Shown: one piece after another, positions 17,901 to 26,925 of the stretch
Position numbering within the stretch: position 1 is the first letter of the stretch
Layout: the number at the start of each line of letters is the position of its first letter
NCBI RefSeq assembly: GCF_007830115.1
Contig: NZ_VLKP01000016.1
Span: forward strand, 1 to 43,029
DNA length: 43,029 bases
Source: Aerolutibacter ruishenii
GTDB taxonomy: Bacteria; Pseudomonadota; Gammaproteobacteria; Xanthomonadales; Xanthomonadaceae
Reading direction: 5' to 3'
Notes under the pieces: generated by a model
The model's database searches: none
What the model was told of the DNA's origin: nothing
The model's input: only the letters and a program-made list of their open reading frames with translations
Translations under genes and position numbers: made by a program

Positions 17901-19784
17901 ACGCTCACGTTCGCCGATGGGAATGGCGACCAGGTCTGGGCTTACACCGCCGACGGGTTGCCGAGTCAGGTTACGACCCAGAATTCCGGTAATGCGGTAG
18001 TCAACAGCTACGTCTACAACGCACGGCGGCTGCAGACAGGTGAGACCCAGCAGCACGATGTGTACACGTGGAGCATTGGCCAGGGCTATGACGCGCTGGG
18101 TAACCGCGCCAGCATGACGTATCCGGGTGGGTTATCCGTGAGCTTTTCACCCAATGCGTTGGGCCAGCCACGTACCGTGGTGGCCAGTGGTGCCACCTAT
18201 GCCAGCGGGGTCCGGTATTACCCCAACGGCGCGATCAGGGAGTTCACCTACGGCAACGGCATCTTGCATGCGATGACGCAGAACGCGCGACAGATGCCGT
18301 CTCGCGTTACCAACGGTGCGGTGGTGGACTATGGGTACACCTACGATGGCAATGGCAATGTAGCCGCGATCACGGACTATGCCCAAGGCAGCAGCTACAA
18401 CCGGGCGATGACTTATGACGGTCTTGATCGCCTGAAGACAGCGACCTCGGCGGCGTTTGGTGGCGATGGCGTGCACCGCTTTGGGTATGACGCGCTCGAC
18501 AACCTGAAGTCCTGGACACTGGCCGGCGTGAAGGACTATGCCGAGTACTTTTATGATCCGACAACGTGGAGGTTGACCAACATCCGTAACGCCGCGGGTG
18601 CGACGGTAGTCGGCTTGGGCTATGACGTTCAGGGCAACCTGGCCAATAAGAACGGGCAGGTTCACACTTTCGACCATGGCAACCGGTTGCGTACAGCACT
18701 TGGCACGGAAAGCTACCGTTACGACGCGCAGGGCAGGCGGATTCTGACCCAATCGCCCAGCGGCAAGAGCTTTGCGCTGTACGGAGCCGATGGCGCCCTG
18801 CTATGGGAGCGCGATGAGCGTGTCAGTGCGAGGTTGGAGTACGTTTATCTGGGCGGCAGCCTGCTGGCGACAAGGCGGCGCCCGATCGGTTCGACCAGCG
18901 AAACGGTCTACTACTACCACAACGATGAGCTAGGCTCCCAGGTTGCGCTAACGGATGCCGCCGGCGCCGTTGCCCAGCGCAGTGAGTACGATCCGTTTGG
19001 GGCACTTACGAATCGAGTGGCCAACAATCGCCCGGGATACACGGGCCATGTGATGGATGCGCCGACAGGCCTTACGTATATGCAACAGCGCTATTACGAC
19101 CCGACCATCGGGAGGTTCCTGTCCGTTGATCCGGTCATGGCGGACGGCAACACGGGTGGGAACTTCAATCGTTACAAGTACGCGAGCAACAATCCGTATC
19201 GATTCACCGATCCCGATGGCCGCATGGACAGAGAAACTCGAAAAGAGCTAATGCGCGATCGGAGTTCGATTCTGGCGAAGTCTCCGGGTTCAGCTGCGCA
19301 GATGGCGACCTCAGCGAGATCGTCAGGCGGAGGCAGTACAGGAGGTCACCGGCAAGCGGGAAGCGTTACAGAGCTTGCTGGGAACATTGGCAACGCCATT
19401 GCCCAGCGAACGGACTTGAAAGTTTCAGCGGGTGTGGCTCTTGGCTCCGGGGCTGAGTTCGAGGCGTCAAGGCCGCTTACTGGTCGTGAGCTTACTTTGT
19501 CTGGCGACTACGCTCTTGGGGCGGGCGCAGGTATTTTTGGTGGTGCTGACATCAAGCTTGCGCAGTTCAGGCTGCCTGCGGCAGTGGACTCTTTTGTAAA
19601 CCTGAAGTCAGGCGCGCTTGATTTCAAGGTTGGTGCTGTTGGTGCGATTGGCACAAGCTTGCAGGCTGATGTTGGCGGTCGAGTTACTTGGAATGTTTTC
19701 TTGGGTGTTGGGCTGGGGGGGAAGGGAATCGCAAAGATGCCAGTGACTCTGGGTGTTGAAAAAACCTTCAACCAAGATCCTTAG
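14925..19784 (+). CDS. Secreted Rhs/YD-repeat protein with variable C-terminal tip
   Basis: The 1619-residue protein opens with a Sec signal peptide (SFLRAAAVGFLLVSTAAQAQ). A long series of YD-type repeats follows (for example GYDAMGRV, RYDANGRL, TYDGLDRL, GYDALDNLK) and builds the hollow Rhs shell. The core closes with the family signature DPFGALTNR, then GLTYMQQRYYDPTIGRFLSV, then NPYRFTDPDGR near residue 1433. The last 186 residues are the variable tip: a Ser/Gly-rich linker, then a Gly-rich beta-like region (GVALGSGAEFEASRP). The tip has no toxin motif I can name. ATG 14925 is preceded by GGGGAGAGG. A signal peptide rather than a PAAR domain suggests surface display, not type VI delivery. 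A small membrane protein follows 15 bp later. Confidence 0.88.
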   Translation: MWSFLRAAAVGFLLVSTAAQAQETRPWEEYNKIIARSDTVAAYGPDLFGDSVDLSAGALSFSVTDASIPGNSKLPVTLTRTLSINNRRGYSTREGALADWDLDIPNVSGVFASTWADNRCTSSAPPPIIQKLVQSTYTYFYPEDYWHGTHAQMPGGGELLWAGSGTTNAPRPSTGGPYNWVTNGLTYFSCLPQIKNGSGEGFLAITTDGTRYWFDWMAQYQEPTLRGGRGVIDSLFRRKTALFVTRIEDRFGNWVTYSYNNAANAPSRLSAINSSDGRQLTLGYNAQGHVASVTNGSQTWQYEYSSGALSAVVLPDTTRWQLNLASLSSASFRYFTPAPSASEPYRDCFNPGDIYDETPVTGSVTHPSGVTGQFTVAPTRFGRSNVPMVCLNYQTLSNDPNDDSTFHPVAWDNFALVQKQVSGPGLSTQTWNYNYFSFISGFNHPSGAGHPVCGNGADCSPPVCTSDDCAGSTQVTVDGPGGEWAVHTFGNSYRYNEGKLVNVQRGITPGVAAQTDSWTHVLTDNGQCYSKPIGKGIQWRGSFVAEYLRPQVDATTARDGTTYQSHVNQFDCFGRPQSVARSNSLGYAKTDLTEYHDDLAKWVVGQVKKQSNAETGIVVAQTDYDANALPQRLYSFGKLQSTLGYNADGTLASVVDGRLQTTGLSQWKRGIPQRIQHPDLKIESAVVDDLGWIRSVTNELGHVTCYGYDAMGRVNGVTYPSESQIGVCDTSTWLAKAQTFVPVAASEYGLPAGHWKQTVSTGDARRVVYFDALWRPVVEESLDATNAADTRSITVKRYDANGRLAFQSYPLATLSSYATANTGTRTSYDVLDRVTRVEQDSELGVLATTTSYLSSLRKQVQDPRGGVTVHGYMAFDQPAYDLLAWSQLPEGKVVEITRHPQLTTPEILVQRSADNSISAARYYTHDTHRRLCVVVEPETGATVTQYDDAGNVAWTAAGLTIAPGTSCDTVRATAYSSGRRVDRTYHERNWLKTLTFADGNGDQVWAYTADGLPSQVTTQNSGNAVVNSYVYNARRLQTGETQQHDVYTWSIGQGYDALGNRASMTYPGGLSVSFSPNALGQPRTVVASGATYASGVRYYPNGAIREFTYGNGILHAMTQNARQMPSRVTNGAVVDYGYTYDGNGNVAAITDYAQGSSYNRAMTYDGLDRLKTATSAAFGGDGVHRFGYDALDNLKSWTLAGVKDYAEYFYDPTTWRLTNIRNAAGATVVGLGYDVQGNLANKNGQVHTFDHGNRLRTALGTESYRYDAQGRRILTQSPSGKSFALYGADGALLWERDERVSARLEYVYLGGSLLATRRRPIGSTSETVYYYHNDELGSQVALTDAAGAVAQRSEYDPFGALTNRVANNRPGYTGHVMDAPTGLTYMQQRYYDPTIGRFLSVDPVMADGNTGGNFNRYKYASNNPYRFTDPDGRMDRETRKELMRDRSSILAKSPGSAAQMATSARSSGGGSTGGHRQAGSVTELAGNIGNAIAQRTDLKVSAGVALGSGAEFEASRPLTGRELTLSGDYALGAGAGIFGGADIKLAQFRLPAAVDSFVNLKSGALDFKVGAVGAIGTSLQADVGGRVTWNVFLGVGLGGKGIAKMPVTLGVEKTFNQDP

Positions 19785-19799
19785 TCTTGAGGTTATTTG

Positions 19800-20126
19800 A
19801 TGAACGCTACCACTGTATTTGCGTTGAGCCTACCCTTCGTTGGAGTTGTGCTTGTTTGGTATATGGTCGAAGTTGGCTCGTTCTTCAGCTACATAAAAAA
19901 GCACGATCCGCCGCTTTGGGAGAGGCTTGGTAAGCCAAGCCTGATCACCAATAACTCGATTGGAAATTCGTTGCGCTTTATTCGGTCGATTTCAGCTGGC
20001 GAGTTCAGTTCGTCGGCCGTCTACAGCGACATACAGGGCCGCGTTAAGCGGATAAAAGTTCTGATGTATGTGCTCCCTTTATTCTTCATCGCAGCGAGCA
20101 TTGCTTTGATCTTCGCCAGTATCTAG
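19800..20126 (+). CDS. Small two-helix membrane protein, candidate Rhs immunity partner
   Basis: The 108-residue protein has membrane helices at both ends (FALSLPFVGVVLVWYMV and VLPLFFIAASIALIFA) around a 60-residue soluble loop. It starts 15 bp after the Rhs stop and is followed by a strong terminator, so it is cotranscribed with the Rhs gene. Position and size fit an immunity protein for the Rhs tip. The topology also resembles UspB-type proteins with two terminal helices, so an unrelated role is possible. A TTG at 19797 is an alternative start. Confidence 0.6.
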   Translation: MNATTVFALSLPFVGVVLVWYMVEVGSFFSYIKKHDPPLWERLGKPSLITNNSIGNSLRFIRSISAGEFSSSAVYSDIQGRVKRIKVLMYVLPLFFIAASIALIFASI

Positions 20127-20147
20127 CGCCCGGAGAAGATGCAGTTC

Positions 20148-20175
20148 GACAAGCCCGCCATTCGGCGGGCTTGTC
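20148..20175 (+). terminator. Strong terminator after the Rhs operon
   Basis: GACAAGCCCGCC (20148-20159) pairs perfectly with GGCGGGCTTGTC (20164-20175) around a 4-base loop, and GTTTGT follows. Confidence 0.8.
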
Positions 20176-20196
20176 GTTTGTGCGGCTGGCGAAATG

Positions 20197-20502
20197 TCAG
20201 CCGCCGTGCTGCTGCAGCACAGTGTCGATGAGCTGACTGACCAGGCGCTGCTGCGCCTTAGGCAAGCGGCTGAGTTGTTCGAGCTGCTGTTGCAGCTTCG
20301 GCGCCGTTCCGGCGAGAGAGGCAACGAATCGGCGATCATGCGCTTTGCAACCGGCGCGCAGGCTTTCGATGCTTGGGACGGCACAGGTGCACCAGATTTA
20401 GTCGGTACCGGGCTGCGCGACACCTACCGCAGCAGCCTCCAGAGACCGGCTGGCTCGGCGATGCTCTTGGGAACTGATGCCGCATAAGTCATTGATTTGC
20501 AT
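20197..20502 (-). pseudogene. Remnant of a small DNA-binding or regulator gene
   Basis: Read leftward from ATG 20502 the frame gives 34 residues (starting MQINDLCGISSQEHRRASR), a TAA at 20400-20398, and then continues in the same frame to 20197. The downstream half (SIESLRAGCKAHDRRFVASL, then LPKAQQRLVSQLIDTVLQQ) resembles the C-terminus of XRE-type regulators, which often end in a similar helical segment. The shared frame on both sides of one stop codon suggests a nonsense-inactivated gene. It lies directly inside the repeated transposon-like end. Other frames across this stretch look less protein-like. Confidence 0.38.
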
Positions 20503-20518
20503 GACGGGCAGTATTCTT

Positions 20519-20565
20519 GCTGACACGCTTACGCGTCGCTGACACCAATTTGACGATTGCTGACA
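20519..20565. repeat. Three GCTGACA repeats, likely right end of a TniQ-type transposon
   Basis: GCTGACA occurs at 20519-20525, 20538-20544 and 20559-20565, spaced 19 and 21 bp. Read inward from the right, the end is TGTCAGC repeated three times. Regularly spaced short repeats with a terminal TGT...ACA are typical transposase-binding sites of Tn7/Tn5053-like elements, and a tniQ remnant lies at the other side of the island. The matching left end would be outside the window, so this remains inference. Confidence 0.5.
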
Positions 20566-20649
20566 TAGTTTGGTGCGCTCGACACCCGTCCCGCCAGGCC
20601 TGCATATTGGCGTTCCACACCCGCAACACAGCGGAACTTCTACCCCCCT

Positions 20650-20676
20650 TTAGCAGTCATACCCCCCGACTGCTAA
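20650..20676 (+). promoter_or_regulatory. Inverted repeat abutting the rpoH start codon
   Basis: TTAGCAGTC (20650-20658) and GACTGCTAA (20668-20676) form a perfect 9-bp inverted repeat around a C-rich spacer, ending 1 base before the ATG at 20678. As RNA it would place the start region beside a stem; as DNA it could be an operator. TACCCCCC also repeats here (20641 and 20660). Confidence 0.5.
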
Positions 20677-20677
20677 G

Positions 20678-21580
<903 letters not shown>

Positions 21581-21606
21581 CCGGGGCGCTGGTCGCACCA
21601 CGTGGG

Positions 21607-21624
21607 GGCCCGGGCAACCGGGCC
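21607..21624 (+). terminator. Hairpin after rpoH
   Basis: GGCCCGG (21607-21613) and CCGGGCC (21618-21624) form a perfect stem with a GCAA loop, followed by TTCCGCATTT. It lies 26 bp after the rpoH stop. Confidence 0.55.
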
Positions 21625-21725
21625 TTCCGCATTTGTAGCGGCCGGAACGGCAGTGATCGGCGCCTGTGCCGGCGGCGAGAAAAGCTCGCACCAGCGGCGG
21701 GAGGCGGCGCGTTAGCCTTGGGCCG

Positions 21726-23447
21726 ATGAACCGACCGGTGGCCCCCGCAGCAACGATTCCCGCCTTTTCCCCGGCTGCGAACGGGGCGATTGCCGAGGTG
21801 CGCGGCTGGGCGGCGGGGCCGGCGCTGGTTGCGCTCACACTCGTGCTCTATCTGAGCCTGGGCCGGGTCGGGTTCCTGCACTGGGCGGTGAACAACGGCG
21901 CGCTGTTCAGCGTCCTGTGGCTGCTGCCCCGCCGGTCCTGGCCGTGGGTCTTTGCCGGCACCGTGCTGGCCCGCTGCCTGGGCGGCGTGCTCATCCACAC
22001 CGCCTCGGGCGTGCAAGGGGCCTTTCTCGGCTACTGGTCCGGACCGGCACAGTTCGTGCTGGGCAACGTGCTGGAGCCATTCCTGGTGGCCGGCGGCGTG
22101 GTGCTGCTGCAGCACTGGCGGATCACCCCGCACACGCCCGCCAGCCTGCAGCAGATCTCGCGGCTGCACCTGGCCGCGCTCGCATCGGCGCTGCTGGTGA
22201 TGGGCAAGGACGTGCTGTACGTGTGGAACGACGGTTGGATCGGCGACGTACGCGCGATGCGGATTGTCGATGTCGCACCGCTGTTGGCCGATCCGGGGCT
22301 GTCGCGGGTGGCGGAATTCGCCATCAAGAGCCTGCTCGGCAACTTCACTGGCATCCTGCTGGCCGCGCCCTTGCTGGCGTGGGCAGTGAGTGCCACCAAC
22401 CGCGAGCGTTCCGCCCCGATCCTGCGCGACGGGTTGCGCTGGCTGTTGCCGGTGGCCATCGGCTACCTGGCCTGGGTCGCGTCGTCGCCGGGCGCCGAGT
22501 TGATCGAGCTGGTGCGGCGCCTGCTGCTGGTGGCCGTGGTGGTGTTCGCGGTATGGCACGGCTGGCGCGGCGCGGCGCTGGTGCTGCTGGCGGTCAGCGT
22601 GGCCGCGGGGCTGGAGGAGCACCTGCGAGGCGCGCTGGCCAGCCCGGTGCGGATGCAGCTGTTCACCGCCGTGACCGGCGCCACCGCCCTGCTGTTCGGC
22701 GCCACCGTGGATGGCCTGCGCGCGCAGGCCGACCAGTTGCAGCACGCCAAGGAGGAGAGCGAGCGCCTGGCGCAGGAGCTCAATGCCGCCGCGCGCCGCA
22801 ACCTGCTCACCGAGGAGCGCGAGCGTCGTCGCCTGGCGGGCGAGCTGCACGACGAGTTCGGCCAGACCCTTACCGCGTTGCAGACCCGGCTGATGCTGGT
22901 CGCGCCCCAGTTGTCCCAGGCGGGACAGGGGGCGGCCGTGGATTCGCTGCTGGAATTGACCCGGGCGATGCGCGCCAACATCTCGGGCGTGCTGGAGTCG
23001 TTGCGTCCCTCCGCACTGGAGCAGTTGGGTCTGTACCCGGCCATTGACCAGGGACTGGTGCGGCGCCTGGCGGCCGACGCCGGGGTGGCGCTGGAGACCG
23101 TGCTGGAAGGGGACGCGCGGCTGCTGCCGCAGTTGGACGACACGCTGCGCATTGCGGTCTATCGCCTGGTGCAGGAGGGCGTGACCAACGTCGTCCGCCA
23201 CGCGCGTGCCGGCAACTGCCGCGTACGCCTGCGGGTCAACCAGCGTGGCGGCATGCTGTGGTTGTTCGTGGATATTCGCGACGACGGCATCGGGGTGCGC
23301 GCCGCGCGTGCGAATGGACGCGGACTGGCCAACATGCGCGACCGCGCGCTGGCGCTGGGCGGGCGCCTGCATGTGTCCTCGCAGGGCGGCCTGCGCCTGC
23401 ACGCGCTGTTGCGGCAGCCGCTGGAGAATGCGTCACCGATGGGATGA
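21726..23447 (+). CDS. MASE1-type membrane sensor histidine kinase (NarL-class)
   Basis: The 573-residue protein has an N-terminal half of about eight hydrophobic helices resembling the MASE1 integral membrane sensor (SLGRVGFLHWAVNNGALFSV, FLGYWSGPAQFVLGNVLEPF). A coiled-coil linker follows (QHAKEESERLAQELNAAARR). The kinase module is of the HisKA_3 class: RRRLAGELHDEFGQTLTAL carries the phospho-acceptor His. The ATP-binding part has VQEGVTNVVRHA (N box), DIRDDGIG (G1) and NGRGLANMRDRA (G2). No response regulator gene follows, so its partner is elsewhere. The ligand is unknown. ATG 21726 starts directly before the hydrophobic region. Confidence 0.85.
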   Translation: MNRPVAPAATIPAFSPAANGAIAEVRGWAAGPALVALTLVLYLSLGRVGFLHWAVNNGALFSVLWLLPRRSWPWVFAGTVLARCLGGVLIHTASGVQGAFLGYWSGPAQFVLGNVLEPFLVAGGVVLLQHWRITPHTPASLQQISRLHLAALASALLVMGKDVLYVWNDGWIGDVRAMRIVDVAPLLADPGLSRVAEFAIKSLLGNFTGILLAAPLLAWAVSATNRERSAPILRDGLRWLLPVAIGYLAWVASSPGAELIELVRRLLLVAVVVFAVWHGWRGAALVLLAVSVAAGLEEHLRGALASPVRMQLFTAVTGATALLFGATVDGLRAQADQLQHAKEESERLAQELNAAARRNLLTEERERRRLAGELHDEFGQTLTALQTRLMLVAPQLSQAGQGAAVDSLLELTRAMRANISGVLESLRPSALEQLGLYPAIDQGLVRRLAADAGVALETVLEGDARLLPQLDDTLRIAVYRLVQEGVTNVVRHARAGNCRVRLRVNQRGGMLWLFVDIRDDGIGVRAARANGRGLANMRDRALALGGRLHVSSQGGLRLHALLRQPLENASPMG

Positions 23448-23581
23448 AGCCCGCGCGTGCGGCGCTGGCAACGCCGCCGGCCAGCGTCGGCTTGGCGGCC
23501 AGGCTTCGGCCCATGTCGCACCGGCGCCGGACCCAACCGGAATTCATATCCAATGAAACGGTTGACAGCACAACCGTGCGC

Positions 23582-23743
23582 ATGGTGTTCTCGATACCCA
23601 TGAGCACCGCCCACGCCCTTCGCAAACTTGCCGTATATGCGTCCCTCGACGCGATGCGGCCGTGTGCGTGTGCCCAAGCCACCGGCCTGAACTGGATTAC
23701 CAACTTTACCTGGGCACACCGCGCGGGGATCGGGCACGTGTAG
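23582..23743 (+). CDS. Possible 53-residue ORF before a terminator
   Basis: ATG 23582 opens a 53-codon frame with three clustered Trp/Asn/Thr-rich segments (GLNWITNFTWAHRAG) that ends 34 bp before a strong terminator. No ribosome site is evident and I recognise no family. It could be a leader peptide, a small protein or chance. A small RNA ending at the same terminator is equally possible. Confidence 0.22.
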   Translation: MVFSIPMSTAHALRKLAVYASLDAMRPCACAQATGLNWITNFTWAHRAGIGHV

Positions 23744-23777
23744 GCCAACGCCAACCAGCCCAGGCAACAGACCTGAA

Positions 23778-23810
23778 CCCCGCGCCCTCGAAAGAAGCGC
23801 GGGGTTTTTT
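23778..23810 (+). terminator. Rho-independent terminator
   Basis: CCCCGCGC (23778-23785) pairs with GCGCGGGG (23797-23804), and six T residues follow (23805-23810). It lies 330 bp after the sensor kinase stop, so it probably ends a separate short transcript. Confidence 0.82.
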
Positions 23811-23923
23811 GTTCTGGGGCCTGGGCCGGCGTACCGAAAACCACCGGACCCACCGCAGGCCATTCTGAATTCCACCGCAAGAAATCGATCCACCTCCCCC
23901 CCAACGCCTCTGAGGACGCTGCC

Positions 23924-24037
23924 ATGACCAAGACCAAGCCGAACGCCACCAAGACCACCTTCGCCCCCTGGTATGCCACCACCGTAGCTGCCGGTCTCGC
24001 CGTCGCCTGCGCCGATGCGCAACGGAGGCCCTTGTGA
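23924..24037 (+). CDS. 37-residue ORF overlapping the MarR gene
   Basis: ATG 23924 opens a 38-codon frame (MTKTKPNATKTTFAPWYATT, then VAAGLAVACADAQRRPL) whose stop overlaps the MarR start as GTGA (24034-24037). A basic start followed by a hydrophobic segment suggests a tiny membrane-associated peptide. Overlap with the next gene suggests coupling, so it may be an expression leader. Upstream, CTGAGGACG gives only a moderate ribosome site. Confidence 0.4.
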   Translation: MTKTKPNATKTTFAPWYATTVAAGLAVACADAQRRPL

Positions 24038-24549
24038 GCGGGGCGCTGGCGGCAGCCGCGCCCTACAGCGCCGAGGTCGTGCCGCTGCACGGCCAACCCG
24101 GCTCCGATACCCTGCTCGGCCACTGGCTGGCGCTGGTGTCCAAGAACCGCCACCTGCAGCTGGAACGCGCCGCGCGCAAGCTGCGCATCACCACCACCGA
24201 ATGGATCGCGCTGCGCCAGTTGCAGCGCAGCGGCGGCACCACCCAGTGCCGCCTGGCCACCGACGCCGGCCTGACCGCGCCTTCGTTGTCGCGCGCGCTG
24301 TCCTCGCTGGAGGACCTGGGCTACGTCAGCCGCAGTACCGACATCGACGACATGCGTTTCGTGCGGGTGGAGATCACCGAAGCCGGCCGCGACCTGGTGC
24401 CGCAACTGCTGGAAACCGAGCGCAAGGTCGACCGCGAGCTGTTCGGTTGCCTGGCGCAGGCCGCGCGCGAGGAGCTGACCGTGGCGTTGCGCTCGGTGGC
24501 CGCGGTGCAGGGCATCGACGGCGGCAGGACGGTCAAGCGCGGCCGCTGA
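24034..24549 (+). CDS. MarR-family transcriptional regulator
   Basis: MarR proteins are dimeric winged-helix regulators of efflux, stress or aromatic-compound genes. The 171-residue protein shows the family order. A dimerisation helix (SDTLLGHWLALVSKNRHLQL) precedes the winged HTH (TTTEWIALRQLQRSGGTTQC, LATDAGLTAPSLSRALSSLE) and the wing (LGYVSRSTDIDDMRFVRVEI), followed by a C-terminal helix bundle. The GTG start overlaps the preceding small ORF. The ligand and target genes are not evident; the neighbour downstream is convergent priA. Confidence 0.85.
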   Translation: MSGALAAAAPYSAEVVPLHGQPGSDTLLGHWLALVSKNRHLQLERAARKLRITTTEWIALRQLQRSGGTTQCRLATDAGLTAPSLSRALSSLEDLGYVSRSTDIDDMRFVRVEITEAGRDLVPQLLETERKVDRELFGCLAQAAREELTVALRSVAAVQGIDGGRTVKRGR

Positions 24550-24657
24550 CCTGCCACGGGGCTGGCGCTGTGGCGCGGCCCCGCCGGGTATTGGGCACGC
24601 GCACGGCGACATCGGCGTGTCCCGCGGCCAGCGCAGGTTTGCCAATCGACGTGCGGG

Positions 24658-26925
24658 TCAGTAGAGGTCGGTGGGATCCACGTCCAGCGACCAGCGCACC
24701 TTGCGCGCCTCCGGCAGCGCGTGGATGGCCGGCAGGGCGACGTCCAGCGCCGCGTGCAGGTGGCGGCGGGTGGGCGAGGACAGCAGCAACTGCTCGCGCT
24801 GGTAGCCGGCGCGGCGCGGCATCGGCGCGGGCAGCGGGCCGTTGAGCTCGATCATCGCATCCGGGTCGGCCGGGTCGAACAGCTCGTCGGCGGCGCTGTC
24901 GATGGCGGCGCGGGCGGCGCGCAGGAATGCGTTGGCCTGCTCCACCTGCCTGGCTTCGGCGCGCAGCATCACCAGGTGGCCGAACGGCGGGAACCCGGCG
25001 ACCTCGCGCTGGGCCAGTTCGGTTCCGGCAAACGCGGCATAGCCGCCGTCGAGCAGGGTCAACAGCAGCGGATGTTCGGGGTGGTGGGTCTGCAGCAGCA
25101 CCTGCCCGGGCTTGTCGGCGCGACCGGCGCGGCCGGCGACCTGGATCAGCAGCTGCGCCAGTTTCTCCGGAGCGCGGAAGTCGGCCGAGAACAGCCCTTC
25201 ATCGATGCCCACCACCGCGACCAGGATCAGGTTGGGCAGGTCGTGGCCCTTGGCCAGCATCTGCGTGCCGACCAGGATGCCGGGCGCGTCGCCGAATGCG
25301 GCCAGGTGCTTCTCAAGCGCGTCGCGGCCGTGGGTGGTGCCGCGGTCGATGCGCAGCACCGGCACGTCGGGGAAGCGTGCGCTGAGCACCTCCTCGATGC
25401 GCTCGGTGCCGGCACCCTGCGGCTGCAGCGCCAGCCCGCCGCAGTCCGGGCAGGCGTTGGGTGCCGGGCGCCGGGTGCCGCAGTGGTGGCACTGCAGGCG
25501 GCGGCCGGCGGCGTGCACGGTCATCGGCGTGCCCTTTTCGGGCGTGCTGCAACGCGGGCAATGCGCGCTCCAGCCGCAGTCGTGGCACAGCAGCACCGGC
25601 GCGTAGCCGCGGCGGTTCTTGAACACCAGCACCTGGCCGCCGGCCTCCAGCGCCCGGGCCACGCCTTCAAGCAGCTCCGGCGAAAGGCCGGCCTCCAGCG
25701 GGCGCTTGCGCACGTCCAGCACGCGCACGTGGGGCGGCCGCGCGGCGCCGGCGCGCGCCGGCAGGCGCAGGTGCCGGTAGCGGCCGCCTTGCGCGTTGTG
25801 CAGCGATTCCAGCGATGGCGTGGCGCTGCCCAGCAGCACGGGCACGCCCAGCGCCTTGCCGCGCACCAGGGCGAAGTCGCGGGCGTGGTAGCGGATGCCG
25901 TCCAGCTGCTTGAAGCTGCCGTCGTGTTCCTCGTCGATGATGATCAGCCCGGCCTCGGGCAGCGGCAGGAACACCGCCGAGCGGGTGCCGACCACCACCC
26001 GCGCCTCACCGCGCGCCATGGACACCCAGGTGCGGGCGCGCTCGCCGTCGGACAGGCCCGAGTGCAGCGCATGCACCGGCACCCCCAGGCGGGCGCGGAA
26101 GCGGGCCAGGGTCTGCGGGGTCAGGCCGATCTCCGGCACCAGCACCAGCGCCTGCCGGCCGCGGGCCAGGCAGTCGGCGATGGCGTGCAGGTAGACCTCG
26201 GTCTTGCCGCTGCCAGTCACGCCGTCGAGCAACAGCGCGGCAAATCCTCCGCCGGCACCGAGCACGGCGTCCACCGCGGCGCGCTGGTCGGGGTTGAGGT
26301 CGGGCCCGGGGCGCGGAAGGGCGGCCGGCGCGGCGCGGGTCGTCGCGATCCGCTCCGCCAGGCCACGCTGCGCCAGGGCGCGGGCGGCGCTGCGCCAGCC
26401 TGTGTCCGATGCGGCGAACTCCGCATCCAGCCGGTCCTCGTCCACCGGGCCGGGGACGGCCGCGAGGAACTCGGCCAGTTGCCGTGGCCGACCAGCACGC
26501 AGCCGCGTCCGCGCGGTCAGGCCGGCCTCGTTCAGTCGCCACGCCCAGCCATGCGTGGCAGGCAGCGGATCCCCTTGGCGCAGGGCCGTGGGCAGGGCCG
26601 TGGCCAGTACCTCGCCCAGCGGCGCGTGGGTATAGCGGGCCAGCCAGGCCAGCGACGCATACAGTTCGCCCTGCAGCACAGGGGTCGGGTCCAGGGCCGG
26701 CCCGGCATCGCGCAATCCCACGGCGTCATCGGCACCGGCAACGCCGATCGCGGCCACGATCCCCACCAGTTCGCGCGTGCCGAACGGTACCCGCACCCGC
26801 CGGCCGATGTCGTCCTCGCTGGGCAGGTGGCCGTCCGGGGCGCGGTAGTCGAACAGCCGCGCCAACGGCACCGGAACGGCAACCCGCCAGATGGCAACGG
26901 AGGAGGAGGAAACGGGTTCGGCCAT
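24658..26925 (-). CDS. priA: Primosomal replication restart helicase PriA
   Basis: PriA recognises collapsed forks and reloads the replicative helicase. The 755-residue protein has the N-terminal 3'-binding domain (VWRVAVPVPLARLFDYRAPD-like start), then a superfamily 2 helicase with Walker A DGVTGSGKTEVYL and the DEEH box (IIIDEEHDGSFKQ). The inserted zinc-binding segment has its paired Cys motifs (CHDCGWSAHCPRC; CHHCGTRRPAPNACPDCGG). Motifs V and VI follow (ILVGTQMLAKGHD; QVAGRAGRADKPG). ATG 26925 starts MAEPVSSSS. It is transcribed away from a region with a perfect DnaA-box pair. The sequence appears intact. Confidence 0.97.
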   Translation of the reverse strand: MAEPVSSSSVAIWRVAVPVPLARLFDYRAPDGHLPSEDDIGRRVRVPFGTRELVGIVAAIGVAGADDAVGLRDAGPALDPTPVLQGELYASLAWLARYTHAPLGEVLATALPTALRQGDPLPATHGWAWRLNEAGLTARTRLRAGRPRQLAEFLAAVPGPVDEDRLDAEFAASDTGWRSAARALAQRGLAERIATTRAAPAALPRPGPDLNPDQRAAVDAVLGAGGGFAALLLDGVTGSGKTEVYLHAIADCLARGRQALVLVPEIGLTPQTLARFRARLGVPVHALHSGLSDGERARTWVSMARGEARVVVGTRSAVFLPLPEAGLIIIDEEHDGSFKQLDGIRYHARDFALVRGKALGVPVLLGSATPSLESLHNAQGGRYRHLRLPARAGAARPPHVRVLDVRKRPLEAGLSPELLEGVARALEAGGQVLVFKNRRGYAPVLLCHDCGWSAHCPRCSTPEKGTPMTVHAAGRRLQCHHCGTRRPAPNACPDCGGLALQPQGAGTERIEEVLSARFPDVPVLRIDRGTTHGRDALEKHLAAFGDAPGILVGTQMLAKGHDLPNLILVAVVGIDEGLFSADFRAPEKLAQLLIQVAGRAGRADKPGQVLLQTHHPEHPLLLTLLDGGYAAFAGTELAQREVAGFPPFGHLVMLRAEARQVEQANAFLRAARAAIDSAADELFDPADPDAMIELNGPLPAPMPRRAGYQREQLLLSSPTRRHLHAALDVALPAIHALPEARKVRWSLDVDPTDLY

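Noticed and set aside
16170-18056. A 628-codon leftward open frame
   Set aside because: It lies entirely inside the Rhs gene on the other strand and arises from the repeat composition.
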